From positions 1-32,755 of the forward strand of contig CACZBK010000033.1 of the NCBI GenBank assembly GCA_902779395.1: DNA of 32,755 nucleotides, read 5' to 3'. The first letter of the stretch is position 1. Every line of letters begins with the position of its first letter. Positions 32,734 to 32,755 of the stretch are shown one piece after another. The DNA comes from an uncultured Lachnospiraceae bacterium (lineage in GTDB: Bacteria; Bacillota; Clostridia; Lachnospirales; Lachnospiraceae). The notes under the pieces were generated by a model that ran no database searches, was not told where the DNA came from, and worked only from the letters and a program-made list of their open reading frames with translations. The translations under genes were made by a program, and so were the position numbers.

Positions 32734-32755
32734 GATTATTAATTATTTGATCTGC

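Noticed and set aside
1-32755. CRISPR array, insertion sequence or prophage module
   Set aside because: No regularly spaced direct repeats, transposase, integrase or phage structural genes were seen; gaps between genes are short and mostly explained by promoters, terminators or RNA genes.

Overview
The window looks like chromosomal DNA of an anaerobic Clostridia-type Firmicute, most likely Lachnospiraceae. The evidence is the dnaG-rpoD-trmK-Nif3 order, a long fused PurL with its own glutaminase domain, a group-B-like monomeric [FeFe] hydrogenase, a DUF5050-type protein, strong purine-rich ribosome binding sites and near-consensus sigma-A promoters. The family assignment is inference; no 16S or marker search was possible. 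Nearly everything is on the minus strand and tightly packed. No insertion sequence, prophage module or CRISPR array was seen.

Layout. 1-359: start of a malic enzyme running off the left edge. 442-784: RNase P RNA. 796-12408 (minus, transcribed right to left): purL, dgt, dnaG, rpoD, trmK, Nif3-like, uridine-kinase-like, read from a strong promoter at 12458-12486. This links purine synthesis, dNTP hydrolysis, primase, the principal sigma factor and tRNA modification. 12488-15794: a hybrid histidine kinase with receiver and HPt domains, followed by a small unknown protein. 15834-16051 (plus): a promoter and a structured RNA that is probably 6S RNA, back to back with the kinase promoter. 16062-16415: small acidic helical protein. 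16450-16595 (plus): tRNA-Trp with a perfect consensus promoter and its own terminator.

16605-22121 (minus): a probable five-gene operon of [FeFe] hydrogenase, CheC-family phosphatase, Mrp-type Fe-S carrier ATPase, SecB-like protein and ABC-F ATPase. 22129-23297 (plus): a divergent gene for a membrane-anchored DUF5050-type protein, whose terminator lies inside the converging folBK gene. 23240-29642 (minus): seven closely spaced genes, namely an anchored SurA/PrsA-like protein, glgB, a PilZ c-di-GMP receptor, a bacterial PH-domain protein, folC, folE and folBK. 29648-31509: argS with its own promoter and terminator. 31573-32653: an unknown 344-residue protein with its terminator, preceded by palindromic DNA at the right edge.

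Most genes are housekeeping, and no obviously new multi-gene system is evident. The less ordinary items are the histone-H1-like tail and the 1.2/2.1 insertion of RpoD, the complete stand-alone CheC phosphatase and SecB-like protein in the hydrogenase operon, a PH-domain protein ending in a calcium-loop motif, the back-to-back kinase/6S promoters with a possibly leaderless kinase mRNA, and three unrecognised proteins. Several starts were moved from the longest frame to the start best supported by a ribosome binding site; each case is explained in its entry.
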